Part shown: one piece after another, positions 6,916-13,185 of the stretch
Layout: each line of letters starts with the position of its first letter
Position numbering within the stretch: position 1 is the first letter of the stretch
Source: JAVBQG01 sp031549185
GTDB lineage: Bacteria > Synergistota > Synergistia > Synergistales > Synergistaceae
Length of the DNA stretch: 20,586 nt
Assembly (NCBI GenBank): GCA_031549185.1
Contig: JAVBQG010000060.1
Location: 1 to 20,586, forward strand
Direction of reading: 5' to 3'
The notes under the pieces: model-generated
Databases searched by the model: none
What the model saw: the letters and a program-made list of their open reading frames with translations, nothing else
What the model was told of the DNA's origin: nothing
Made by a program: the position numbers and the translations under genes

Positions 6916-6924
6916 ATCGATATG
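6913..6924. promoter_or_regulatory. Palindromic operator candidate at the hicA start codon
   Basis: CATATCGATATG is a perfect 12-base palindrome that contains the hicA start codon. On the minus strand, TTGACT and TACCAT separated by 16 bases lie just upstream. A HicB ribbon-helix-helix dimer binding here would block both transcription and initiation. Confidence 0.45.
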
Positions 6925-6959
6925 GTATCATTTTTTGGTGGCAAGTCAACTGTGCAACG

Positions 6960-7027
6960 TCACCTTTTTGGAGGAAGAGGGCACCGCGCTGCGGAACGCG
7001 GGCAACTACGCGGGGCCGATGGAATGA
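6960..7027 (+). pseudogene. Remnant of a GLUG-gene 3' end
   Basis: The frame ending at the TGA 7025-7027 reads VTFLEEEGTALRNAGNYAGPME. It matches the end of the GLUG gene upstream (VTSLEAFGARKEGTALRNAGSYAGPGQLE). The DNA identity is 41 of 42 over 6977-7018, the right-hand copy of the direct repeat. No GLUG repeats precede it; the hicAB pair lies there instead. It could mark a lost tandem paralogue, or the duplicated end of the same gene created when hicAB was inserted. Confidence 0.75.
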
Positions 7028-7038
7028 GTTTTTCCTCC

Positions 7039-7067
7039 TTGACGTGGTGTAAAAAGTTTTTTACACT
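7039..7067 (+). promoter_or_regulatory. Promoter and operator of the HigBA-type locus
   Basis: TTGACG (7039-7044), a 17-base spacer and TACACT (7062-7067) form a good sigma70 promoter. A near-perfect palindrome with 9-base arms GTGTAAAAA / TTTTTACAC (7047-7066) fills the spacer and overlaps the -10. This fits autorepression by the helix-turn-helix antitoxin encoded downstream. Confidence 0.65.
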
Positions 7068-7097
7068 TGTTGTGTGTCATGAAATAGGAGGGTCTGC

Positions 7098-7299
7098 ATG
7101 GAGGCAAAAGAGAAAGCCGATATACCTTACGAAGCACCCGATGGAAGTCGGCCGTTCGAGATTTGGTTGCGCGGATTGCGCGATTCCATGACACGCTCCG
7201 ATTTTACACAGGCTTCAGGGTTTATTTTGCGGAATTCGGCGATTCGCTCGTGCGCAGGGATATTGGGCGGAGTTCAAGCGTACAGGGAAGGAGGGCTGA
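7098..7299 (+). pseudogene. Decayed HigB/Gp49-type toxin
   Basis: Pieces of a RelE/HigB-like (phage Gp49) toxin lie in three frames. Frame 1, from the ATG at 7098 behind AGGAGG, gives MEAKEKADIPYEAPDG then SRPFEIWLRGLRDSMTR. Frame 2 gives LRFYTGFRVYFAEFGDSLV (from about 7196). Frame 3 gives YWAEFKRTGKEG and a stop at 7297-7299, the usual C-terminus of the family. Compared with family members, about 40 residues are missing after LRDSMTR, the LLLCGGDK core strand is absent, and a few residues are missing before YW. These look like internal deletions that shift the frame. The final stop lies 2 bases before the antitoxin start, the normal toxin-first layout. The first frame stays open into the antitoxin, so a fusion protein is possible. 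Confidence 0.78.
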
Positions 7300-7301
7300 A
7301 A

Positions 7302-7703
7302 ATGATCGACACGACAAGCACGGCGGACTTGACCGAGGAGGAGATCAAACGGCTGGAGGCTTATGCGAGGACGCTGCCGAGTTGGGACGATCTCGTCGCC
7401 GATATGTACAGGGAAAGCCCATCTCTTGCAACGCAGGTATTGGAGGACGAAATAGAAGAGTACGAAGAAACCGGAGATATCCGTTATGTTTTGAGTACGC
7501 TCAAGCATATCGCGCAGGCGAAGGGTTTCGTCGCGCTGGAGCGCGAGACGGGCCTGACGCGGCAGGCGATCTACGCCGTCCTGAACGGCAAGGTTTCGCC
7601 GCGCCTCGACACGATGAACAAACTGCTCAAGGCCTTCGGCCTCGGCCTGTACGTCCGCCCATTGCCCAAAGAGAAGAAAGAGCGCGAAAAAATATACGCG
7701 TGA
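7302..7703 (+). CDS. HigA-type helix-turn-helix antitoxin (toxin partner decayed)
   Basis: A 133-residue protein. The C-terminal region IRYVLSTLKHIAQAKGFVALERETGLTRQAIYAVLNGKVSPRLDTMNKLLKAFGLGLYVRP is a helix-turn-helix of the addiction-module antitoxin (HigA/Xre-like) type. The N-terminal region is acidic and helical. The ATG at 7302 is chosen because GGAGGG lies a few bases upstream and because it follows the toxin remnant's stop. The frame is intact, unlike the toxin, which suggests selection on its regulatory or anti-addiction role, or simply that decay began with the toxin. It ends 21 bases before mgsA. Confidence 0.85.
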   Translation: MIDTTSTADLTEEEIKRLEAYARTLPSWDDLVADMYRESPSLATQVLEDEIEEYEETGDIRYVLSTLKHIAQAKGFVALERETGLTRQAIYAVLNGKVSPRLDTMNKLLKAFGLGLYVRPLPKEKKEREKIYA

Positions 7704-7724
7704 TGCGTGAGGAGGGATTTCGCT

Positions 7725-8210
7725 GTGCATAAGATCAAGATCATCGGGCTCGTCGCCCACGACGCGCGCAAGAGGGATCTGCTCGACTGGGTGCGCTACA
7801 ACGCGGAGAGGCTCGCGCCGCACAAGATGATCTGCACCGGCACGACCGGGCGGCTGGTCGCGGAGATGTTCGCGGAGGAGTTTCCCGAGCTCGCGCCCGC
7901 CATCACGCGGCTCAAATCCGGCCCGCTCGGCGGCGACCAGCAAATGGGGGCGCTGATCGCCGAGGGGAAGGTCGACGTGCTGATCTTCCTCACCGACCCG
8001 ATGACCACGCAGCCCCACGACGTCGACGTCAAGGCCCTCGTGCGGCTTTGCACCGTCTACAACACCGTGATCGCCTGCAACCGTTCGACCGCCGACTTCG
8101 TCATCAGCTCGCCGCTCTTCGACGAGCCCTACGCCCCCTTTGTGCACGACTACACGGACTACCTGCAGCGCGAGGCGCTGGAGGAGGTCGCGGAGGAGGA
8201 GGGGAATTGA
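7725..8210 (+). CDS. mgsA: Methylglyoxal synthase
   Basis: A 161-residue cytosolic enzyme converting dihydroxyacetone phosphate to methylglyoxal and phosphate, a glycolytic bypass used when phosphate is scarce. Diagnostic stretches are IIGLVAHDARKRDLLDWV, the phosphate-binding CTGTTG (37-42), LKSGPLGGDQQMGALI with catalytic D71, and DPMTTQPHDVDVKAL with H98 and D101; these are at the E. coli numbering. The GTG at 7725 is preferred because GAGGAGGG lies 9 bases upstream and the protein then begins at the conserved region. A GTG at 7707 would place the ribosome site inside the gene. It sits just downstream of the orphan antitoxin and may be read through from that promoter. Confidence 0.94.
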   Translation: MHKIKIIGLVAHDARKRDLLDWVRYNAERLAPHKMICTGTTGRLVAEMFAEEFPELAPAITRLKSGPLGGDQQMGALIAEGKVDVLIFLTDPMTTQPHDVDVKALVRLCTVYNTVIACNRSTADFVISSPLFDEPYAPFVHDYTDYLQREALEEVAEEEGN

Positions 8211-8237
8211 GAAGGGGCGTTTTTTGCCATTTGGGGG

Positions 8238-8263
8238 GCTGGCTTCGACTCCGCTCAGCCAGC
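8238..8263. repeat. Hairpin repeat with conserved 14-base loop (family B, copy 2)
   Basis: GCTGGC/GCCAGC arms enclose the loop TTCGACTCCGCTCA. The same 14-base loop occurs in reverse orientation at 8353-8366 with different, self-complementary arms. The interval 8211-8440 between mgsA and the orphan hicB otherwise holds nothing I recognise. Confidence 0.8.
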
Positions 8264-8346
8264 GGTGGCGGTCTGAGATTCCAGTAATTTCTTCCGCCCT
8301 GTTATCCGAACATTTTTTTGCTTACTTTTGCCTCATGATATTCATC

Positions 8347-8372
8347 GTGCCCTGAGCGGAGTCGAAGGGCAC
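8347..8372. repeat. Hairpin repeat with conserved 14-base loop (family B, copy 3)
   Basis: GTGCCC/GGGCAC arms enclose TGAGCGGAGTCGAA, the exact reverse complement of the loop at 8244-8257. The two copies form an inverted pair about 85 bases apart. Confidence 0.8.
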
Positions 8373-8440
8373 AGCGTAAAACTCGCCAAAGACCCTGTTG
8401 CGCTTATACTATCGCAATATAAACTCACACAGCCTGGGGC

Positions 8441-8650
8441 TCAAACGACCAGCTCCCTGACCTCGTAAATTTTTTCGGCGTGTTCGCTCTCGTCTGTCTC
8501 CCGCAGATACAGATCGATCGCCTCTTTCATGTTGGACATCAGTTCTTCCGGGGTCTCGCCCTGGCTGAAGCAACCGGGCAGTTCCGGACATTCTCCCCAG
8601 AAGCCGCCGTCCTCGTCCTGATGGATCAGCACAAAGTATCGCACGGACAC
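8441..8650 (-). CDS. Orphan HicB-like antitoxin-fold protein
   Basis: A 69-residue protein: VRYFVLIHQDEDGGFWGECPELPGCFSQGETPEELMSNMKEAIDLYLRE is the HicB/UPF0150 fold with its typical GFWGECPELPGC and EEL..N..EAIDLYL motifs. There is no C-terminal DNA-binding domain, and no hicA is seen on either side. The GTG start (8648-8650) has AAAAGGGGGT just upstream. A minus-strand promoter (TTGGCA, 18 bases, TAAAAT) overlaps the divergent promoter of the MFS gene. It is either a solitary protein or the leftover antitoxin of a lost HicAB pair. Confidence 0.82.
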   Translation of the reverse strand: MSVRYFVLIHQDEDGGFWGECPELPGCFSQGETPEELMSNMKEAIDLYLRETDESEHAEKIYEVRELVV

Positions 8651-8664
8651 ACCCCCTTTTCGTC

Positions 8665-8694
8665 ATTTTATCACGCCCTTTCCTGCATTGCCAA
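8665..8694 (-). promoter_or_regulatory. Promoter of the orphan hicB gene
   Basis: On the minus strand, TTGGCA (8689-8694), an 18-base spacer and TAAAAT (8665-8670) precede the GTG start. Its -35 box occupies the same bases as the -35 of the divergent MFS promoter. Confidence 0.55.
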
Positions 8695-8716
8695 CGCAAA
8701 CCAATTCATTTACAAT
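8688..8716 (+). promoter_or_regulatory. Promoter of the LplT-like MFS gene
   Basis: TTGCCA (8688-8693), a 17-base spacer and TACAAT (8711-8716) make a good sigma70 promoter. The predicted start, near 8723, lies upstream of the ATG at 8751 and rules out the TTG at 8688 as a start codon. Confidence 0.6.
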
Positions 8717-8750
8717 CGGCCTGAACGATTTCGATTCTTACATATTGGAG

Positions 8751-10070
8751 ATGACGCCTTTGGCCGCAAAAAGTCAGTTCGAACTCTTCCGCTCCCGCAA
8801 CTTCATGCCCCTCTTCATGACCCAGTTCCTGGGCGCGTTCAACGACAATTTTTTCAAGAGCGCTCTTGTGATCCTGATAACCTACCGCCTCGCCGAGCAG
8901 GCGGGCGTCGACGCCCGTATCCTGGTCACGGTCGCGGCGGGGATCTTCATCCTGCCCTTCTTTCTCTGCTCGTCGCTGGCGGGGCAGATCGCCGACAAGT
9001 ACGACCGCGCGTGGGTGGCGCGCTGGACCAAGATCGCCGAGATCGCCTGCATGTCCGGCGCGGCGCTCGGGTTCTATCTGGAGAGCATCTCCGTGCTGCT
9101 GATCATCCTCTTCCTGATGGGCGCGCAGTCGGCCTTCTTCAGCCCGGTCAAGTACAGCATCCTGCCTCAGCACCTGGAGAAGGACGAGCTGATCGGCGCC
9201 AACGCCCTCATCGAGATGGGGACCTTCCTCTCGATTCTCACGGGCACGATCTTCGGCGGGCTCTTCATCCTCGGCTCGGGCGGTCTGCACCTCGTGAGCT
9301 TCCTCGTGGTCGGCATCGCGGTCGCCGGTTACTGGACCAGCCGCTACATCCCCTCGACGCGCCCCATCGACCCGGCGCTCCGTTTCCGCTTCAATGCCCT
9401 CACGGAGACAGCCGCCATCGTGCGGGACGTCATGCCGCAGCGCGACATCTTTCTCTCCGTGATCGGCATCGCCTGGTTCTGGCTGGTCGGCGCGACCTTC
9501 CTCTCGCAGTTTCCCACTTACGCCAAGGAGGTCATCGGCGCCAACGAGCAGGTGGCGACGCTCTTTCTGGCGATCTTCTCCGTCGGCATTGGCGCGGGGT
9601 CGCTGGCCTGCAACGGTCTCTTGAAGGGAGAGATATCCGGCCGCTACGTGCCGTGGGCCGCCTTCGGCATGTCGGTCGCCAGCGTGCTGCTCTACTTCGC
9701 CAGCTTGCGCTCGTCGCTCTCCATGTGGGCGGAGCCAATCGGCATCTGGCGCTTCCTGCTGTCGTTCCAGAACCTCGCCGTCCTGGCCTGTCTCTTCGCG
9801 ATCTCCTTCTTCGGCGGGCTCTACATCGTGCCGCTCTACGCGATTATCCAGAGCCGCAGCGAGGAGAGCCGCCTGGCGCGCGTGACGGCGTGCCTCAACA
9901 TCATGGACTCGCTCTTCATGGTCCTCTCGTCGGTCGGCACCACGGTTCTGCTCTGGTTCGGCATGGAGATTCCGGAGATCTTTCTCGTGACCGCGGTCCT
10001 CACCGTGATCGCCGCCGTGATCATCCGCGGCGCGGTGCGCGAGCAGATGCGCAAGCGGGGCGCGCTGTAA
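8751..10070 (+). CDS. lplT: LplT-like MFS lysophospholipid transporter
   Basis: A 439-residue Major Facilitator with about 12 hydrophobic spans. The opening FMPLFMTQFLGAFNDNFFKSALVILITYRL and the loop after span 2, SLAGQIADKYDRAWVARWTKIAEI, are characteristic of the LplT family, which flips lysophospholipids into the cytoplasm. AQSAFFSPVKYSILPQHLEKDELIGANALIEMGTF is another family block. The ATG at 8751 is chosen on conservation and promoter position; the preceding TTGGAG is too close to be a good ribosome site. The next gene is an Aas-like acyltransferase/ligase, its usual functional partner. E. coli LplT is about 400 residues, so this one is slightly longer. Confidence 0.85.
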   Translation: MTPLAAKSQFELFRSRNFMPLFMTQFLGAFNDNFFKSALVILITYRLAEQAGVDARILVTVAAGIFILPFFLCSSLAGQIADKYDRAWVARWTKIAEIACMSGAALGFYLESISVLLIILFLMGAQSAFFSPVKYSILPQHLEKDELIGANALIEMGTFLSILTGTIFGGLFILGSGGLHLVSFLVVGIAVAGYWTSRYIPSTRPIDPALRFRFNALTETAAIVRDVMPQRDIFLSVIGIAWFWLVGATFLSQFPTYAKEVIGANEQVATLFLAIFSVGIGAGSLACNGLLKGEISGRYVPWAAFGMSVASVLLYFASLRSSLSMWAEPIGIWRFLLSFQNLAVLACLFAISFFGGLYIVPLYAIIQSRSEESRLARVTACLNIMDSLFMVLSSVGTTVLLWFGMEIPEIFLVTAVLTVIAAVIIRGAVREQMRKRGAL

Positions 10071-10071
10071 A

Positions 10072-10219
10072 GCGACCTCTCCCCCCGGCCCCCCTCCTCC
10101 GAAGCGGGGAGGGGGAGCAAAGCAAAAACGAAAAATCAAAAATCAGCCCTGCCCCTGCCCTTCTCCCCCTTCTCCCCCTTCCCCGCTTCGGGGGAGGGGG
10201 GCCGGGGGGGAGAGGTCGC
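10072..10219. repeat. Large inverted repeat between lplT and aas
   Basis: Arms of about 44 bases (10072-10115 and 10175-10219) are near-perfect inverted copies. Each contains GCGACCTCTCCCCCC-type sequence and an internal CCTCCGAAGCGGGG-like hairpin. The spacer carries tandem CTTCTCCCC units. It occupies most of the 208-base gap between two functionally linked genes, starting one base after the lplT stop codon. No promoter is obvious downstream. Confidence 0.85.
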
Positions 10220-10278
10220 GCAAAAGGCCGAATATCCGTACAGTCGCTAAAATTTATGCAAAAAGGTGTGGTCGTGAT

Positions 10279-12417
10279 ATGAAAAAATTCCTCTACGCCC
10301 TCGGGCGTGCGATCCTGAAGCTCCTCTACCGCGTCGAGGTGAGGGGCATGGCCAACTACTACGCCGCCGGCGGGCGCGTGCTGATTCTGCCCAACCACAC
10401 CTCGCTGTTGGACGCGGCGCTGGTGGCGCTCTTCCTGCCGCAGGAGCCGGTCTTCGCCATCAATCTCTACGTGGCGAGGCTCTGGACGTGGGTTCAACCC
10501 TTTCTGAAGCTGATCCGCACCTGGCCGATCGACCCCACCAGCCCCTTCGCGCTCAAGGGCCTGATCGCCGAGATGAAGAATGAGGGTCACTGCGTCTTCT
10601 TCCCCGAGGGGCGCATCAGTACCACCGGCGACCTGATGAAGATCTACGACGGCGCGGCGATGTTGGCCGACAAGACCGGTGCGACGCTGTTGCCGCTGCA
10701 CATCGACGGGGCGCTCTTCTCGAAGGCCTCGTACATGAAGGGCAAGTACCCGCAGCGCTGGCTTCCCAAGATCACGCTGACCTTTCTCCCCCCGCGCCAC
10801 GTCGATCTGCCGCCGGAGCTGCGCGGGCGCAAGCGCCGCGAGCACGTGCGGGTCTTCCTGCACGACCTGATGCGCGACGCGGCCTTCGAGGCGACCAACC
10901 GCCCGGCGACGCTCTTCGAGGCGCTGCTGGAGGCGCGGAAGCTCTACGGGCGCCGGCGCGTGATCGCCATGGACATCTCGCGCAAGCCGATCCGCTACGA
11001 CGACATGATCACCGCCGCCGTCGTCCTCGGCGAGCGCTTCGAGACCAGCACCGAGCCCGGCGAGCGCGTCGGGATCATGATGCCCGGCTCCGTGCCGACG
11101 GTGGCGCTGGCGATCGGGCTCTCGCGCCTGGGACGCGTGCCCGCGATGCTCAACTACACGGCGGGGGCGAAGAACATCCTCTCCTGCTGCAGGGCCGCCT
11201 GTGTGCGGACGATGGTCACCTCGCGCAAGTTCGTCGCCGCCGGCAAGTTCGAACCGCTGGTCGAGGCGCTCACGGCCGGCGGGCTCTCGGTCGTCTGGAT
11301 GGAGGACGTCGGCGAGTCGATCGGGCCCGCGACGAAGCTAGCCGCCTGGCGCCGGGCCCGGCGCATGAAGCCGCGGGACGCAGCCGGCGACCCGGACGCC
11401 CCGGCGCTGGTGCTCTTCACCTCCGGCTCGGAGGGCACGCCGAAGGGCGTCGTGCTGAGCCACGCGAACGTCGTCGCCAACCGCAACCAGCTCATCGCCT
11501 CGATCGACTTCAACCCCAGCGACGTGGTGATGAACTCGATGCCGATGTTCCACGTCTTCGGCTTCGTGGTCGGCACGCTGATGCCGCTCTTGACGGGGAT
11601 CAAGACCTTCTACTACCCAACGCCGCTGCACTATCGCCTGATTCCGCTGGTGGCGTACGACATCGACGCCACGGTGCTCTTCGGCACCGACACCTTCCTC
11701 TTCGCCTACGCCCGCGCCGCGCACCCCTACGACTTCTATAAAGTCCGCTACGCCTTCGCCGGGGCCGAGAAGCTGCGCGAGCGCACGCGGCAGCTCTGGG
11801 GCGAGAAGTTCGGCATCCGCGTGATCGAGGGCTACGGCACGACGGAGACTTCGATCGTCTCGGCCAACACGCCGCTGCAGTTCCGCGTGGGCACCGTCGG
11901 CCGCCTGCTGCCCGGCATGGACCGCCGCGTCGACCCCGTGCCCGGCATCGACGACGCCGGAAGGCTCTACATCAAGGGCCCCAACGTCATGCTCGGCTAC
12001 TTCCGCGCCGAGAACCCCGGCGTGGTGCAGCCCCCCGAGGAGGGGTGGTACGACACCGGCGACATCGTCGCCTTCGACGAGCACGGTTTCATGACGATCA
12101 AGGGCCGCGCAAAACGCTTCGCCAAGATCGGCGGCGAGATGGTGTCGCTGACCGCGCTGGAGGAGGAGATCGAACGCCTCTGGCCCGGCGCCCCGGTCGC
12201 CGTCGCCGCTGTACAGGACGAGCGCAAGGGCGAGACCCTGGTGCTGGTCACCGAGAAGCCGGACGCGACGCGCGAGGCGCTCGCCGCCCACCTGAAGGAG
12301 GCCGGCTACACCGAGGTCTCGATCCCGAAAAAAATCCTCTTCGTGGAGAAGCTCCCCCTGCTGGGCTCCGGCAAGACCGACTACCCGGCGCTGACGCGGC
12401 TGGTGGAGGGGGCGTAG
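10279..12417 (+). CDS. aas: Bifunctional acyltransferase / acyl-ACP synthetase (Aas-like)
   Basis: A 712-residue fusion, close to the 719 of E. coli Aas. It re-acylates lysophosphatidylethanolamine with fatty acids activated on ACP at the inner membrane. The N-terminal PlsC-type acyltransferase shows NHTSLLD (39-45, HX4D) and FFPEGRIS (107-114). The C-terminal adenylate-forming ligase shows TSGSEGTPKG (381-390), GYGTTET (518-524), YDTGD (591-595), IKGRAKRFAKIGGE (607-620) and the C-terminal lysine in GSGKTDYPA (696-704). The ATG at 10279 follows AAAAAGGTGTGG. The upstream neighbour is the LplT-like transporter, giving a transport-and-repair pair as in E. coli, though there the two activities are adjacent without a large palindrome. 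Confidence 0.92.
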   Translation: MKKFLYALGRAILKLLYRVEVRGMANYYAAGGRVLILPNHTSLLDAALVALFLPQEPVFAINLYVARLWTWVQPFLKLIRTWPIDPTSPFALKGLIAEMKNEGHCVFFPEGRISTTGDLMKIYDGAAMLADKTGATLLPLHIDGALFSKASYMKGKYPQRWLPKITLTFLPPRHVDLPPELRGRKRREHVRVFLHDLMRDAAFEATNRPATLFEALLEARKLYGRRRVIAMDISRKPIRYDDMITAAVVLGERFETSTEPGERVGIMMPGSVPTVALAIGLSRLGRVPAMLNYTAGAKNILSCCRAACVRTMVTSRKFVAAGKFEPLVEALTAGGLSVVWMEDVGESIGPATKLAAWRRARRMKPRDAAGDPDAPALVLFTSGSEGTPKGVVLSHANVVANRNQLIASIDFNPSDVVMNSMPMFHVFGFVVGTLMPLLTGIKTFYYPTPLHYRLIPLVAYDIDATVLFGTDTFLFAYARAAHPYDFYKVRYAFAGAEKLRERTRQLWGEKFGIRVIEGYGTTETSIVSANTPLQFRVGTVGRLLPGMDRRVDPVPGIDDAGRLYIKGPNVMLGYFRAENPGVVQPPEEGWYDTGDIVAFDEHGFMTIKGRAKRFAKIGGEMVSLTALEEEIERLWPGAPVAVAAVQDERKGETLVLVTEKPDATREALAAHLKEAGYTEVSIPKKILFVEKLPLLGSGKTDYPALTRLVEGA

Positions 12418-12425
12418 ATTATATC

Positions 12426-12454
12426 GCAGGGCAAGGGCTTTGCCCTTGCCGTTC
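12426..12454. repeat. REP palindrome 1 (family A)
   Basis: AGGGCAAGGGC-TTT-style palindrome: GGCAAGGGC pairs with GCCCTTGCC, followed by GTTC. It lies 8 bases after the aas stop codon, in the same orientation as copy 3 and opposite to copy 2. Confidence 0.9.
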
Positions 12455-12506
12455 CTTTTGTTTTGCCCTTGCTGCGCCGAATAAAAACAAACGCGGAATC
12501 GTGAAA

Positions 12507-12535
12507 GAACGGCAAGGGCAGAGCCCTTGCCCTAC
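12507..12535. repeat. REP palindrome 2 (family A)
   Basis: GGCAAGGGC/GCCCTTGCC palindrome preceded by GAAC, inverted relative to copies 1 and 3. Its CTAC end supplies the stop codon (TAG, 12532-12534 on the minus strand) of the transposase gene. Confidence 0.9.
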
Positions 12536-13032
12536 AGAGCGTTGAGCGTGGGTTTTTCTATGAAATAGTAATCTTCCCGCCATTTCTGCGGGTTGGTGTC
12601 GATGTAATCCCAGATTTTTCGATATTCTTCTTCGTTGCGTATGATGTGATCGTGGAACCGAAATTGCCAGATTTTGCGGCCGGGAACACACTCAATTTCG
12701 TTTGCGCGTTTGGTCGTCAGCGATTTCAATGCGCCGATGACGTCGCCCACTTTTAATGGGGTTGGCGTTTCATTCACGAACAGGATCAAATGGACATGAT
12801 TGGGCATGATAACGTGTTTGTCGATTGATATGGCCGGGTAACGCGTCAGTAGTTGTTGGATTTCGCGATCTATGACCATTCCGATATTCGACAGGCGCAC
12901 GCCTTCCGTCGAAGCGATTTCGGAAAACAGATATTCGCGCTCATACGAACATATTGTGATGAAATAAGCGCCCTCGCGACCGTAATCGTATTCTTTCAGC
13001 CGAATGCGCTTTCTCGTTCGCAACTCTCTCAT
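12532..13032 (-). CDS. REP-associated tyrosine transposase (RAYT, Y1_Tnp)
   Basis: A 166-residue IS200-like Y1 transposase domain. The HUH metal-binding motif is in VIMPNHVHLILFV (H79, H81). The C-terminal helix FHDHIIRNEEEYRKIWDYIDTNPQKW carries candidate catalytic tyrosines (Y137 or Y143). RAYTs are single-copy, domesticated relatives of IS200/IS605 enzymes that nick and join REP palindromes. The ATG at 13032 is chosen because GGGAGAG lies 8 bases upstream; the frame is open further upstream but would run through the REP itself. The stop codon lies inside the flanking REP. The frame is intact, so the enzyme may still mobilise the REP copies in this genome. Confidence 0.9.
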   Translation of the reverse strand: MRELRTRKRIRLKEYDYGREGAYFITICSYEREYLFSEIASTEGVRLSNIGMVIDREIQQLLTRYPAISIDKHVIMPNHVHLILFVNETPTPLKVGDVIGALKSLTTKRANEIECVPGRKIWQFRFHDHIIRNEEEYRKIWDYIDTNPQKWREDYYFIEKPTLNAL

Positions 13033-13055
13033 CGAATAACTCTCCCGCATGTGTT

Positions 13056-13084
13056 GTAGGGCAAGGGCTTTGCCCTTGCCGTTC
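13056..13084. repeat. REP palindrome 3 (family A)
   Basis: GTAGGGCAAGGGC followed by the complementary GCCCTTGCCGTTC, 24 bases upstream of the transposase start. It is almost identical to the reverse complement of copy 2, including the downstream CTTTC-CGAT. Confidence 0.9.
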
Positions 13085-13129
13085 TTTCGCGATCCTGTTT
13101 CCGCCAATATAACATTTCGGTATAAATGA

Positions 13130-13163
13130 AAAGAGCCCCCGGACGCGAAGCCGGGGGCTCTTT
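13130..13163 (-). terminator. Intrinsic terminator after the TRAP operon
   Basis: A perfect 13-bp stem AAAGAGCCCCCGG / CCGGGGGCTCTTT with an 8-base loop, 23 bases past the dctM stop codon. On the minus strand it ends in CTCTTTTC. The A/T flanks make it potentially bidirectional. Confidence 0.85.
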
Positions 13164-13185
13164 GTATCTGCTGTGCTGCGCCGCC

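Larger units (their letters stand above)
12490..13097 (-). mobile_element. RAYT transposase unit bounded by inverted REP elements
   Basis: Two REP copies in inverted orientation (12507-12535 and 13056-13084) bracket a Y1-type transposase gene. Similarity between the ends extends beyond the palindrome: GTTCTTTCACGATTCC on one side and GTTCTTTCGCGATCCT on the other, giving terminal inverted repeats of about 42 bases. This is the expected structure of a REP-associated tyrosine transposase unit. Confidence 0.78.

Noticed and set aside
8688..8750. A 21-residue N-terminal extension of the LplT-like protein from TTG 8688
   Set aside because: That TTG is part of the predicted -35 box, and family similarity begins after the ATG at 8751.
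8480..10282. A 600-codon plus-strand open frame over the MFS gene
   Set aside because: The overlapping frame from 8751 encodes a clear LplT-like transporter; this frame is Arg/Pro/His-rich and runs through the intergenic palindrome.
12426..13084. A CRISPR-like array from the repeated GGCAAGGGC units
   Set aside because: There are only three palindromic copies, irregular spacing, alternating orientation and a transposase between them; this is a REP/RAYT unit.
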